From NCBI GenBank assembly GCA_029979325.1, contig JAPOHS010000009.1:1-28606 (forward strand): a stretch of DNA of 28,606 nucleotides, in the 5' to 3' direction. The stretch is from Pseudomonadota bacterium (GTDB lineage: Bacteria > Pseudomonadota > Gammaproteobacteria > UBA11654). A model generated the notes under the pieces. The model saw nothing but the letters and a program-made list of their open reading frames with translations, made no database searches and was not told the DNA's origin. Below, in pieces: positions 1-9,151 of the stretch (positions are counted from its first letter, which is position 1; every line of letters begins with the position of its first letter). The position numbers were made by a program, and so were the translations under genes.

Positions 1-1424
1 AGGATTCCTTGGTCTCCGACTTTTGTTTGAAGGCCATCTGGTAAATCATGAATAAACTCATCGATATGAGAAGCTTTAACTGCATCTGTGATTTCCTGGC
101 TTGAATGCCCGCCATATATGATGTTGTTTTCAATGGTATCATTGAAAAGGGTGACTTCTTGTGTCACTAAACTGATATTCGATCTGAGTGATTTAAGCGT
201 ATATTTCTCTACTGGCAAACCATCAATCTCAATCGAGCCTTTTGCAACATCATAAAATCTTGGAATAAGATTCACAAGAGTGGTCTTTCCACTTCCAGAT
301 TTCCCAACTATTGCAATTGTTTGTCCTGCATTGATCTTGGTGTTGATGTTTTTTAATATTTCTTTATCTGGACCGTAAGAGAAATTGACATCCTTGAACT
401 GGACCGAACCACCAAGCCTTTGAGCGTCTTTGGTGCCAACATCTATCTCATTCTTTTCATCCAACAATGAAAAAATACTGGCAGCGGCTGCTATACCTCT
501 TTGAATCATGGCGTTGACATTGGTGAGTCTTTTCAATGGCGTCATGAGTAATACCATGGCAGTAATGAATCCACTGAAATCTCCAACCGTCATTGAGCCT
601 TTCACTTCATCCAAGGTTGCAACATAGACAACGCCTGCAACTCCAAGAGATGCTACGAAGATGGTCAAAGCATCTCCAATTGCTTTGGTTCTGAGTAACT
701 TCATGTGATGACGCCTATTCACTTCATTGATCTCACCGAATTTGCTTTCCTCATTTTCTTGTCCATTAAAAATCTTGATAATTCGATGATTTTGAAGTGT
801 TTCTTTTATTGAATGTGTCACATCCCCCATCGAATCCTGAATGCGTTCACTGTATTTTCTAAATAGTGTGCTTAAGATTTTTACAATGAATGCAATCACA
901 GGAGCTGCGGTGAAGATTACAGCAGACAACATTGGGCTGAGATAGACCATGTAAATCATCAAGGCTATGATAGTGAGGCTGTCTCGAATCAAAACTGTCA
1001 AAACATTTGCAGTCGATTCTGAAACTTGTTCTATGTTAAATATAACTTTTGAAAGCAAATCTGCATTGGACTTTTGATCTAAAAATGATGTGGGCAAAAA
1101 CAGGAATTTTTGGTACACATCTGACCTAATTCTTCGAATGACATGCCGACTGATCCAAGACATATTATAAGTCGAAAAGAAACCTGAAACCCCCCGAACA
1201 AAAAAGATGATGATCACACCAACTGGCAGTAACCACTTAAGATCTGCGGATGCAAAAGACTCTACATTGCCAGCAAAACTATCGGTCAGTATTTTTATCA
1301 GAAAAGCAAATCCTGTATCGGTGATTGCAAAAATTAGCATGGCGAGAGCACCGATTGTAAATACAAGCCAGTATTTCTTGCCGTATTCCAGCAATCTTAA
1401 ATATGTTTGTAACCCGTTGTCCAT
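1..1424 (-). CDS. msbA: Lipid A export ABC transporter MsbA (3' end outside window)
   Basis: Half-transporter that flips lipid A-core across the inner membrane as a homodimer. About 474 codons are visible, against roughly 580 in the family. The first ~320 residues are the six-helix transmembrane domain, with several hydrophobic stretches. The nucleotide-binding domain follows, with Walker A GKSGSGKTT at residues 374-382. The window ends just after a G-D-Q-G-I segment that normally sits immediately before the LSGGQ signature, so signature, Walker B and H-loop are not seen. ATG at 1424 is chosen; another ATG 11 bases upstream is in a different frame. It lies 70 bp behind lolD on the same strand, and a TATAAT sits 9 bases before the start, so it may have its own promoter. 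No Shine-Dalgarno is visible. Other ABC exporters share this fold, but the lolCDE neighbourhood favours MsbA. Confidence 0.88.
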   Translation of the reverse strand, partial: MDNGLQTYLRLLEYGKKYWLVFTIGALAMLIFAITDTGFAFLIKILTDSFAGNVESFASADLKWLLPVGVIIIFFVRGVSGFFSTYNMSWISRHVIRRIRSDVYQKFLFLPTSFLDQKSNADLLSKVIFNIEQVSESTANVLTVLIRDSLTIIALMIYMVYLSPMLSAVIFTAAPVIAFIVKILSTLFRKYSERIQDSMGDVTHSIKETLQNHRIIKIFNGQENEESKFGEINEVNRRHHMKLLRTKAIGDALTIFVASLGVAGVVYVATLDEVKGSMTVGDFSGFITAMVLLMTPLKRLTNVNAMIQRGIAAAASIFSLLDEKNEIDVGTKDAQRLGGSVQFKDVNFSYGPDKEILKNINTKINAGQTIAIVGKSGSGKTTLVNLIPRFYDVAKGSIEIDGLPVEKYTLKSLRSNISLVTQEVTLFNDTIENNIIYGGHSSQEITDAVKASHIDEFIHDLPDGLQTKVGDQGI

Positions 1425-1433
1425 AATTGGCTC

Positions 1434-1439
1434 ATTATA
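1434..1439 (-). promoter_or_regulatory. Candidate -10 box for msbA
   Basis: A perfect TATAAT on the minus strand ends 9 bases before the msbA ATG. No convincing -35 is seen at 16-18 bp. If used, the transcript would begin within a few bases of the start codon. In AT-rich DNA such a hexamer can occur by chance. Confidence 0.3.
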
Positions 1440-1465
1440 CGTCAATCAAAAGATCGAAATACTCA

Positions 1466-1487
1466 TCATAATATGTTGATATTATGA
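1466..1487. repeat. Hairpin-forming inverted repeat between lolD and msbA
   Basis: Perfect 9-bp arms TCATAATAT / ATATTATGA surround the loop GTTG. The hairpin lies 7 bases past the lolD stop. On the plus strand it is followed by AAG and a run of seven T, the layout of an intrinsic terminator for transcripts running against lolD; on the minus strand no T-run follows. The stem is nearly all A/T, so it would be weak. Confidence 0.35.
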
Positions 1488-1494
1488 AGTTTTT

Positions 1495-2172
1495 TTATTT
1501 TCTAACCAGAATGCCTCCATCAAGTTTATAAATCATTGACATCTTTTCAGCCAAACCCTGATCGTGAGTAACAAGTATCAAGCCAGAGCCAACAGTATCT
1601 CGCAATTCCATAAACTGATTGAATATGTTTATGGATGCTATTGGGTCCAGATTTCCTGTGGGTTCATCGGCCAATATGAATTGTGGCTCAGTAACCAAGG
1701 CCCTTGCTATGGCAACCCTTTGACACTCTCCTCCTGAAAGCTCGTTTGGCTTATGATTGAGTCGATGATGTATGCCAATTTTTTCCAAAATGCCTACACT
1801 CTTTTTTCTGGATTCTGCGATCGATTGATTTCTTACCAATAGTGGCATCATCACATTCTCTAACGCAGTAAACTCGGGAATTAAATGATGAAATTGATAG
1901 ATAAAACCAAAATATTGATTCCTAAGTATCGATTTTCTACTCTCTTTTGATTTTGATTCATCCTCACCATTGATAACCACTGAACCGCTCGAAGGCTTAT
2001 CAAGTAGGCCTATGATTTGTAGTAGTGTTGTTTTGCCACTGCCAGATGGTCCAGTTATAGCAACTGTCTCGCCAGCCTCAATATCAAAATTAATGCCCTT
2101 AAGAACATCGACAGTGTTGTCTCCTTTCTCAAAGTATTTGTATAGATTTTCAGTCTTAATTTTCATACTCAT
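1495..2172 (-). CDS. lolD: Lipoprotein-releasing ABC transporter ATPase LolD
   Basis: Cytoplasmic ATPase that powers release of outer-membrane lipoproteins from the inner membrane to LolA, working with the two membrane subunits encoded just upstream. At 225 residues it has the usual LolD length. Walker A GPSGSGKTT is at residues 41-49, the signature LSGGE at 145-149, and Walker B ILADE at 166-170 followed by the P-T-G-N-L-D loop typical of this subfamily. Its ATG overlaps the preceding gene's stop as ATGA, which implies translational coupling. MacB/FtsE-type ATPases are related, but the flanking LolC/LolE-like genes decide the call. A second in-frame ATG occurs two codons in. Confidence 0.93.
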   Translation of the reverse strand: MSMKIKTENLYKYFEKGDNTVDVLKGINFDIEAGETVAITGPSGSGKTTLLQIIGLLDKPSSGSVVINGEDESKSKESRKSILRNQYFGFIYQFHHLIPEFTALENVMMPLLVRNQSIAESRKKSVGILEKIGIHHRLNHKPNELSGGECQRVAIARALVTEPQFILADEPTGNLDPIASINIFNQFMELRDTVGSGLILVTHDQGLAEKMSMIYKLDGGILVRK

Positions 2173-3431
2173 TTGAATCGAATGTTCTTCATTAAAACAG
2201 CAGGATCAGTTTTGGTGGCATTATATGCTGGTATCAAGGAAGACAATATGGATAGTATCACTGTAAAGACAGCGATTCTAATTGTCTGATTCCAATCAAT
2301 CACACTCGGTATTTCTGCAAGGAAGTACACCTCGGGTTGGTAAAGTCTGATCGATAATATTTCTTCGATTGCTCTAATGATCAGTGATAGATTCTCACTC
2401 AGCACTATAGATAAGAAAACGCCAATCGATAGACCGATGAAACCAAAGAAAGTGCCCAATGCAATGAACAGATAAAATATATTTCTTTTATCAAATCCCA
2501 TTGCAATTAAACTCGCAATACTGGAACGTTTTTCACTGATCAACATGCTTTGAGTTGAAATAATGTTAAAGCAAGCGATCGCAAGGATGGACATCAGCAC
2601 CAAAAATATAATCTTTCTGGTTAAATCCAAAGACCTAAAGAAATTGGGATTTTCTGATGACCAATCACTTATCCATCCCTTTACATTCATTGTTCTTGCA
2701 ATCTCTTTTATTTTTGTCTGAGACAATGACGGGTCAAGAAAATCAAAAGCATATCCTGTTACATGATCATTCATCTGCAGAAATACATTTGCATCCCTTA
2801 TATCAATGATGGCAATGCTGTCATCTATCTCAAAAATGCCTGAATCAAAAATACCTGTGACAGTAAAATCTTTCATTCTTGGAAGATTGCCAAATGGAAG
2901 AGGCACTTTTTCACTGGTCAACAATCTTAACTTCTCGCCAATATTTACATTCATTTTTTGAGCAAGATCATTACCAATGACGATACTGAATGACTCACTT
3001 AATAGATTTTGGTCATGCTCAATGAGAACTGTTTTGAGTTTTTCTTCAACCAAGTATTCTTGGTCCTGATATGCAATCAAGCGGATTGGTTTGATCGTCT
3101 CATTGCCTAAAATCAATACATCTTCTTCTGAGAATGCTGAATAAGATTGGATATCTGGATCATTTTCAAATATTTCAATGAATCCCTGGTTTAATTGGCT
3201 CGCTTCTGCTGTTCTTATGTTTGCATGAGGTGTGAAGTTCAGCATTCTCTCTTTGATTTCAATTTGGAAACCATTCATGACAGACATCACCGTTATAATC
3301 ACACAAACCCCCAACGAGATACCAAACAAACTCATGTAAGCGATGCCGGAGGAGAATGGACCCCCTCCTCTTGAAGTCAAGATGGATAAAAAGACTTTCC
3401 AACTGAGAAATATTTTAGGCTGCATGCTCAT
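2169..3431 (-). CDS. lolC: Lipoprotein-releasing permease subunit, LolC-like (carries the Hook)
   Basis: Inner-membrane subunit of the lipoprotein-releasing complex. The 420 residues give one N-terminal transmembrane helix (about 30-52) with the family motif S-V-M-N-G-F at 50-55, a periplasmic domain to about 270, then three C-terminal helices. At about 177-185 it has P-L-P-F-G-N-L-P-R, resembling the Hook loop with which LolC (and single-type LolF) docks LolA. The neighbouring paralogue lacks this loop, so I assign this one as LolC. It overlaps both neighbours by 4 bp (ATGA). In E. coli the order is lolC-lolD-lolE; here the two permease genes are adjacent and lolD is last. The LolC versus LolE assignment is an inference; membership of the family is clear. 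Confidence 0.8.
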   Translation of the reverse strand: MSMQPKIFLSWKVFLSILTSRGGGPFSSGIAYMSLFGISLGVCVIITVMSVMNGFQIEIKERMLNFTPHANIRTAEASQLNQGFIEIFENDPDIQSYSAFSEEDVLILGNETIKPIRLIAYQDQEYLVEEKLKTVLIEHDQNLLSESFSIVIGNDLAQKMNVNIGEKLRLLTSEKVPLPFGNLPRMKDFTVTGIFDSGIFEIDDSIAIIDIRDANVFLQMNDHVTGYAFDFLDPSLSQTKIKEIARTMNVKGWISDWSSENPNFFRSLDLTRKIIFLVLMSILAIACFNIISTQSMLISEKRSSIASLIAMGFDKRNIFYLFIALGTFFGFIGLSIGVFLSIVLSENLSLIIRAIEEILSIRLYQPEVYFLAEIPSVIDWNQTIRIAVFTVILSILSSLIPAYNATKTDPAVLMKNIRFK

Positions 3432-4624
3432 GAGCGATAAAGACGCATAAGGTCAGGGACTGAATATCTTGAGGTTATCTTGCTGGGTAAGTAAGAAGCC
3501 ACAAGGCCAATAAAGACTGTTGCCATGCAAATCCAAATGAATTCTTGTAACTTTATGACATAAGGCATCGTGTCGAGGATATATAAACCTGGTGGGAAAA
3601 AGTCAAAGTTAAAGATGCTTCTGCTGATTTCTTCAATATGACTGAGATTGAAAAGCACTGCCAAGGAAAGTGTCAATCCCAGAAGAATCCCAATAAAATT
3701 CGCAATACAACCTTGAATCAGAAAGATTTGAGTGACGTCTCTTTGGTTATATCCTAAAGATTTGAGAATCGCTATATCGCCTTTTTTGTTCTCTATCGTC
3801 ATTGAGATCATTACCATAATATTGAAAATAGCGATTAAAACGACAAAGAAAAGCAAGCCAATCATCACCGCTTTTTCGATCAGTATGGCTCTAAAGAGAT
3901 TCTCATTTTTCTCGATCCAATCTGAGATTTCATACTGCTGTGAATCAATAATCGCCTCAACTTTCGATGTCATCGATTCAATATAAAAAGGATCTTCCAA
4001 CCACAGAATCATATGATTTTCCAACCCATCCTCTTTTGTGAAATTGCTGAATGTCTCACTGTTTATGACAATCTCTAAAGGATTTGTTGTCACCTCCTCT
4101 GCTGTTTGAAATGCTTTCACCCGAAAAGAGGCAATATTCTTAAGTGTCAGTTTATTATTCAAGACACGCGGGATGCTGATGGATAGATAATCCCCATAAT
4201 CGACATCCAAAGCTCCTGCCAAAGACTTATCAATCATTGCTTCATTAGTACCAAGCATCAGTGTCGATGCTTGAGACTGAGAATAAGACCTGATTTCAAC
4301 GGCTTGGATTATAGAGTCAGATTCTGCAATGGCGTTGATTTTTGAATAAGATTTACATTTAAGCAATCCAGAGAGTTCTAGATCATTGCAACGGATGATC
4401 TTCGACTCTGAATCCGATTTTTTTTGTAGCATCAGGTGCGGTTCAGATTTAAGAATCTTATTGTAAATCTCATCCTCAAATCCATTCATGACAGAAAGAA
4501 CAATCAATACCGATGCAAGTCCAATTGCAATTGCAAATGAAGAGACCCAATTGACAATCGGAATATAGCGTTTATCCGTCCGGTTACTGAATAAACGAAG
4601 TGCTATGAATAACTTACCTTTCAA
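3428..4624 (-). CDS. lolE: Lipoprotein-releasing permease subunit, LolE-like
   Basis: Second membrane subunit of the Lol transporter, 398 residues. It shows an N-terminal helix (about 28-48) with S-V-M-N-G-F at 44-49, a periplasmic domain, and three C-terminal helices (about 250-275, 297-325, 364-388) with a cytosolic K-K-G-D-I-A-I-L-K-S-L-G coupling segment. In place of the proline/glycine Hook it has a plain segment around residues 150-170, as in LolE, which contacts incoming lipoproteins rather than LolA. The start is TTG at 4624-4622: an in-frame TAG lies four codons upstream and no ATG lies nearby. It is the first gene of the lolE-lolC-lolD(-msbA) unit and is divergent from mfd. The alternative is that this is LolC. 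Confidence 0.75.
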   Translation of the reverse strand: MKGKLFIALRLFSNRTDKRYIPIVNWVSSFAIAIGLASVLIVLSVMNGFEDEIYNKILKSEPHLMLQKKSDSESKIIRCNDLELSGLLKCKSYSKINAIAESDSIIQAVEIRSYSQSQASTLMLGTNEAMIDKSLAGALDVDYGDYLSISIPRVLNNKLTLKNIASFRVKAFQTAEEVTTNPLEIVINSETFSNFTKEDGLENHMILWLEDPFYIESMTSKVEAIIDSQQYEISDWIEKNENLFRAILIEKAVMIGLLFFVVLIAIFNIMVMISMTIENKKGDIAILKSLGYNQRDVTQIFLIQGCIANFIGILLGLTLSLAVLFNLSHIEEISRSIFNFDFFPPGLYILDTMPYVIKLQEFIWICMATVFIGLVASYLPSKITSRYSVPDLMRLYRS

Positions 4625-4627
4625 ATA

Positions 4628-4657
4628 TTTACTCTAAAAAAATATACCAATCATAAT
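4628..4657 (+). promoter_or_regulatory. Candidate promoter of mfd
   Basis: TTTACT (4628-4633), an 18-bp spacer and CATAAT (4652-4657) match consensus at 4 of 6 and 5 of 6 positions, leaving a leader of about 60 nt before the mfd ATG. It overlaps the candidate lol promoter on the other strand. The match is weak and could be chance. Confidence 0.2.
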
Positions 4658-4671
4658 AATCGGTTATCCAA
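4641..4671 (-). promoter_or_regulatory. Candidate promoter of the lol operon
   Basis: On the minus strand TTGGAT (4671-4666) is followed after 19 bp by TATATT (4646-4641), which is preceded by TG one base away, giving an extended -10. The 19-bp spacer is long, but an extended -10 can compensate. The predicted leader to the TTG start is only about 10 nt, and no clear ribosome-binding site is seen. Confidence 0.3.
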
Positions 4672-4726
4672 CTAAAGACGAAATAATTCATCGACTTTAT
4701 GGAATAATACAACCCGTCAATGAATC

Positions 4727-7700
4727 ATGATAACTCAAACTAAATTACTAATTGAAAAACAACAGAATAACTCTTTTTCTATTATGAAATTGGGTCAGCT
4801 TTATGGTTCATCAAAAAATTTAGCCGTAGCTGAAATGCTAAACAATGATTCACTTTCGGTTATTGTCTGTCCAAATTCAGATTCAGCAATGTCGGTGTTT
4901 AGAGATTTGAGTTTCTTTTCCAATAATGAGATTGATATTGAAATCTTAACCGACTTAGAGATGTTACCCTATGACCTAAATCCTCCAATCAAAGGGTTGA
5001 AAGCATCTCGCTCTGAAACTTTTTTTAAGCTTGCCAACAAAGACATCAAAGTTCTGATAATCAATGCCCAGAATTTACTCTGGAGAGTCCCTGAGCCATC
5101 TTTCTTTACAAAAGATATGAAGCGATTTAATCAATCGGATGAAATCAATCTTGATGAGGTCAGAGAGATATTTTCGATGAATGGTTTTGAAAGGGTTAAT
5201 GTAGTCAATTTTCCTGGTGAGTATTCGATCAGAGGATCAATCATAGACTTTTATTCCACAATCAATCGATTTCCTGTGAGGATGGATTTAATGGGCGATA
5301 CGATTGACTCGATGAGGCAATTTGATATTGAAACGCAACTCACAATCCAGCCAATCAATGAGTGCAAAATTACTCCGGTCGATTTCTTCTCAAAAACGAA
5401 GAAACAAATCGAGTTTTTCAAGGCCAACTTCAGAAACAGCAGTGAGGGGAACCATATGGAGTGGCCTTTATATCAAAGCATTGATGAAGATTATGAGGTG
5501 AATGGTGTTTATAACTATCTGCCATACTTTCACAAAAAAACTGTTTCACTGCTGGATTATTTGGACGATAAGACCAATTTCATCTGCATGGGTGATATTG
5601 ATGAATCATTAAAAGCCTACGAGAAGCTCATTGAATCAAGATATTTAGACTTTCAAATGGATCTTCAGCCAATGATCAATCCCAATCAATTGTTCTTTAG
5701 GTATAAAGAACAATATAAAAAAATCATGGATGGGAACACAGTAGTCATTCATGAGAAGAAAGTCTTGGATAATAATTCCGTTGAAAAAAATCACGATGTC
5801 CATCCGATTTCATTTCTCTTTCAAAAGAAGGCTGAACAATCAGAACTGGCAAATATCATGGCATTTAAATCCAGTAACAACCTTTCAACGATATTGATCT
5901 CAATTCCGAATTTACTCAAAAGAAATGCGCTCATTGAACAATTAAAAGATTCTGAGTTGAACTATGCGTTGACCAACAGTTGGGATGAATGTTTAAAAAA
6001 TGATCATGAAATTCTAGTTACTGCAACAGACATTGATCAAGGTTTTATGATTAAAAAATATCATTTTGCCTTACTGACTGAAAAGGATGTCTACGGTTTT
6101 AAGCGAAAACTAAAAGAAAGAAAACAACTCAGAGATCCTGAAGCAATCATTCAAAATCTGAAGGATCTGAGACCCGGATCATTGATTGTTCATCGTGATT
6201 ATGGGATTGGGATTTATGATGGACTCAATAAAATGAAAATCGATGACATCGATTACGAATTCATAAAAATCATTTATGCAAACGATGACCTCCTTCAGCT
6301 TCCAGTCACGCAGCTCGATAAAATCTCAAGATATATTGGGGATGCAAGTGATGAAAAAACCCTTTCTAAACTCGGAACAGATCAGTGGAAGAAGATCAGC
6401 AATAAAGCAAAGAAGAAAGCCCATGATGTTGCGGCAGAGCTGCTTGAACTCTATGCTTTCAGAAGTATAGAGACAGGCAAAATTCAATCTTCTGATACAG
6501 AAGAGTATCAAAGTTTTGTCTCAGACTTCGAGTATGTGCTGACACGTGATCAAGCCAAAACAATAGAAGAAGTCATGAATGATCTCTCATCAAGTAAGAA
6601 AATGGATCGATTAATATGCGGTGATGTTGGATTTGGTAAAACTGAGGTTGCCATGAGAGCTGCATTTATTTCTGCAATGAATGGGCATCAGGTTGTGATC
6701 ATGGTTCCAACAACGATCTTGGCAAATCAGCATTTTCAATCATTTATAGAACGCTTTGAAAAATGGCCAATCAATATTCAATTACTCACAAGAACTCAAT
6801 CAGCAAATAAGAAAAAAGAAATATATGATTCCATCCAAAATGGAGATTGCGACATTTTGATTGGGACGCATGCTGTATTATCTGACAAAGTCAGATTTGA
6901 TAATTTAGGACTGATCATCGTTGATGAAGAACACCGATTTGGTGTCAGACAAAAAGAATTGCTACAAAAACTTAAGCATGATGTGGATTTCTTAGCAATG
7001 ACAGCTACACCAATTCCGCGAACTCTTAACATGGCCATCGGAGATCTGAGGGATATATCAATGATCATGTCCGCGCCCGAAAGTCGTGTTCCTGTTAAGA
7101 CATTCGTGACTGAATGGCACAACAGTGTCATCAAAGAGGCGATCACCAGAGAGTTGGATCGAGGTGGACAGATATTTCTCGTTCACAATAAGATTGAAAA
7201 CATCAAGAGCATTGCGGAAAGCATCTATGCGATTTTCCCCGATATAAAATTAGAAATTGCACATGGTCAGATGAAGGAAGGCAATCTAGAGAGGATCATG
7301 ATGAGCTTCTATAATCATGATTTTGATCTTCTGATTTCAACATCCATTATTGAAAGCGGGATTGATATTCCAAATGCAAATACAATCATCATCAATAATG
7401 CAAACCTGTTTGGCCTATCTCAACTACATCAAATGAGAGGTAGGGTTGGTCGATCATCTAAACAGGCATATGCATATTTAATTTCCCCGCCAAAAAATGA
7501 AATCAGTGACGATGCCCAAAAACGATTACAGGCAATTGAAGCGGTTGAAGAGCTGGGCATTGGCTTCATGCTTGCGACACATGATTTAGAAATCAGAGGA
7601 GCCGGAGAGCTCCTTGGTGAAGCACAAAGTGGTCAGATACAAAAAATAGGATTCTCACTTTTCAAAGATATGTTGACAGATGCAATCCAAGCACTGCGAT

Positions 7701-8164
7701 CTGAAAAACATTCAGAGCATGAAGAAAAAGCAACTGACATCAACATCAATATTCCCGTTTTGATACCTGAAGAATTGATCAGTGATGTCAATTTACGGCT
7801 TATTTTTTATAGAAGAATTTCAAATGCTAAAAATAAGAAAGAGCTGGAGCAAATTTCTGATGAACTGGTGGATCGCTTTGGATATCTTCCTGATTCAACT
7901 CAGAATTTATTGGAAATAACGGATCTGAGAAATAGATCGACTGCATTGGGGATTGAAAAGATCAGATTCAATAAAGAATATGGTCGCATCTACTTCAATG
8001 AAAACTCAATGATCGATGTAAGCCATATGCTCAAACTCATTGATACAGACCAGGATTATAGATTATACCCAGACCAGTCTCTTGGCCTGAAAGGCGATTT
8101 CTCAGATGAGGAAGTCAGAAAAAAGAAATTATCTGAAATCATTTCATATTTAGCAGTGAATTGA
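4727..8164 (+). CDS. mfd: Transcription-repair coupling factor Mfd
   Basis: Translocase that removes RNA polymerase stalled at DNA lesions and recruits UvrA. At 1145 residues it is full length (E. coli 1148). The N-terminal UvrB-like part covers about 1-330. The CarD-like RNA-polymerase-interacting module begins near residue 480 with R-P-G-S-L-I-V-H-R-D-Y-G-I-G. The RecG-type motor has Walker A GDVGFGKT with Lys638 and the box D-E-E-H at 733-736, followed by the translocation motifs and R-G-R-V-G-R-S. The C-terminal regulatory domain is present. It is transcribed alone, divergent from the lol genes, and its last 26 bp overlap the convergent nagZ. The region before the ATG has no clear Shine-Dalgarno. 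Confidence 0.97.
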   Translation: MITQTKLLIEKQQNNSFSIMKLGQLYGSSKNLAVAEMLNNDSLSVIVCPNSDSAMSVFRDLSFFSNNEIDIEILTDLEMLPYDLNPPIKGLKASRSETFFKLANKDIKVLIINAQNLLWRVPEPSFFTKDMKRFNQSDEINLDEVREIFSMNGFERVNVVNFPGEYSIRGSIIDFYSTINRFPVRMDLMGDTIDSMRQFDIETQLTIQPINECKITPVDFFSKTKKQIEFFKANFRNSSEGNHMEWPLYQSIDEDYEVNGVYNYLPYFHKKTVSLLDYLDDKTNFICMGDIDESLKAYEKLIESRYLDFQMDLQPMINPNQLFFRYKEQYKKIMDGNTVVIHEKKVLDNNSVEKNHDVHPISFLFQKKAEQSELANIMAFKSSNNLSTILISIPNLLKRNALIEQLKDSELNYALTNSWDECLKNDHEILVTATDIDQGFMIKKYHFALLTEKDVYGFKRKLKERKQLRDPEAIIQNLKDLRPGSLIVHRDYGIGIYDGLNKMKIDDIDYEFIKIIYANDDLLQLPVTQLDKISRYIGDASDEKTLSKLGTDQWKKISNKAKKKAHDVAAELLELYAFRSIETGKIQSSDTEEYQSFVSDFEYVLTRDQAKTIEEVMNDLSSSKKMDRLICGDVGFGKTEVAMRAAFISAMNGHQVVIMVPTTILANQHFQSFIERFEKWPINIQLLTRTQSANKKKEIYDSIQNGDCDILIGTHAVLSDKVRFDNLGLIIVDEEHRFGVRQKELLQKLKHDVDFLAMTATPIPRTLNMAIGDLRDISMIMSAPESRVPVKTFVTEWHNSVIKEAITRELDRGGQIFLVHNKIENIKSIAESIYAIFPDIKLEIAHGQMKEGNLERIMMSFYNHDFDLLISTSIIESGIDIPNANTIIINNANLFGLSQLHQMRGRVGRSSKQAYAYLISPPKNEISDDAQKRLQAIEAVEELGIGFMLATHDLEIRGAGELLGEAQSGQIQKIGFSLFKDMLTDAIQALRSEKHSEHEEKATDININIPVLIPEELISDVNLRLIFYRRISNAKNKKELEQISDELVDRFGYLPDSTQNLLEITDLRNRSTALGIEKIRFNKEYGRIYFNENSMIDVSHMLKLIDTDQDYRLYPDQSLGLKGDFSDEEVRKKKLSEIISYLAVN

Positions 8165-9143
8165 GCTCCTGAATCCCCTTCTCTAACGTTTTCTGATTGA
8201 ATAAATCTTTAGAGGGCCTGATTCTCTGATAACTCTCTGATTTATCAATCACATCAACCGATAATTCACTCAAAACAGAATAGATGGATTCATCGGGATG
8301 GCACCAAAGAATAAAATCACATCCTGCATCGAGGGCAAGCTGTATTCGCTCTTGCATCGATCCAATTTCAACTGCAGACTGCATCGTTAAGTCATCTGAA
8401 AATATGAGCCCATCATATGAGTATTTTTCTCTGAGTCTCGTCTTCAACCATATGTTAGAAAAAGTAGCAATGCGTTCATCAATTGATGGATAAATGATGT
8501 GAGCGGTCATGATGCCAGGTAAACCGCTATCAATCAGATCCAAATAAGGCTTAATGTCTTTCTCAATTTCAACTGCAGGTCTTGTGTCAATTGGTTGTTC
8601 TGTGTGTGAATCAGCGATTACGGCGCCATGACCAGGAAAATGCTTTGCCACAGCTTTCATTCCTGCACTCGACATACCCTTGATATATGATCCTGCCATT
8701 AGACTGACCACTGATGGATCAGAATGAAAGGATCGATCAGATATCACTTCTGACAATCCATGATTGATATCAACAACAGGTGAAAAACTTAAATCAATGC
8801 CTTGAGCTATCAACTCAGCTGCCATAACAAAACCAGTGAGCTCTGCAGACCTGATACCGCTATTCATGCTTAGATCGTAGATTCTACCCAGATCTTGATG
8901 TGATGGAAGATGAAAGAAATCATTACTAAATCTTTGAATTCTTCCGCCTTCCTGATCTACAAAAACCAATAATTCAGGTTCTTTTATTTTCTTTATGGAT
9001 TGAACCAGAATCCTGAGTTGCTCTTGATTGATGAAATTCTCTGAAAAAAGAATCACACCTCCAATCATGGGATTCTCAAGCAGTTCTCTATCTTTTTCTG
9101 ATAACTCTGTATTCGGAACTGAGGTGATGATTGGTCCAAGCAT
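8139..9143 (-). CDS. nagZ: Beta-N-acetylhexosaminidase NagZ
   Basis: Cytosolic glycosidase (family GH3) that removes N-acetylglucosamine from anhydro-muropeptides during cell-wall recycling. At 334 residues it has normal single-domain length. K-H-F-P-G-H-G is at 167-173, and the catalytic loop D-S-H ends at His180. The likely nucleophile is Asp250 in F-S-D-D-L. D-Q-E-G-G-R at 63-68 is also typical. There is no signal peptide, consistent with a cytosolic enzyme. It is the last gene of a minus-strand unit, 8 bp behind the YkuD-domain gene, and its 3' end runs 26 bp into mfd. The two genes have no room for a terminator between their ends. Confidence 0.95.
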   Translation of the reverse strand: MLGPIITSVPNTELSEKDRELLENPMIGGVILFSENFINQEQLRILVQSIKKIKEPELLVFVDQEGGRIQRFSNDFFHLPSHQDLGRIYDLSMNSGIRSAELTGFVMAAELIAQGIDLSFSPVVDINHGLSEVISDRSFHSDPSVVSLMAGSYIKGMSSAGMKAVAKHFPGHGAVIADSHTEQPIDTRPAVEIEKDIKPYLDLIDSGLPGIMTAHIIYPSIDERIATFSNIWLKTRLREKYSYDGLIFSDDLTMQSAVEIGSMQERIQLALDAGCDFILWCHPDESIYSVLSELSVDVIDKSESYQRIRPSKDLFNQKTLEKGIQELNSLLNMK

Positions 9144-9151
9144 CGTCTATC

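Noticed and set aside
1207..1479. Open frame on the plus strand at the msbA 5' end
   Set aside because: It is antisense to the well-supported msbA N terminus and has no recognisable motif.
6796..7146. 116-codon open frame on the minus strand
   Set aside because: It lies opposite the mfd motor domain, with no family resemblance and no ribosome-binding site.
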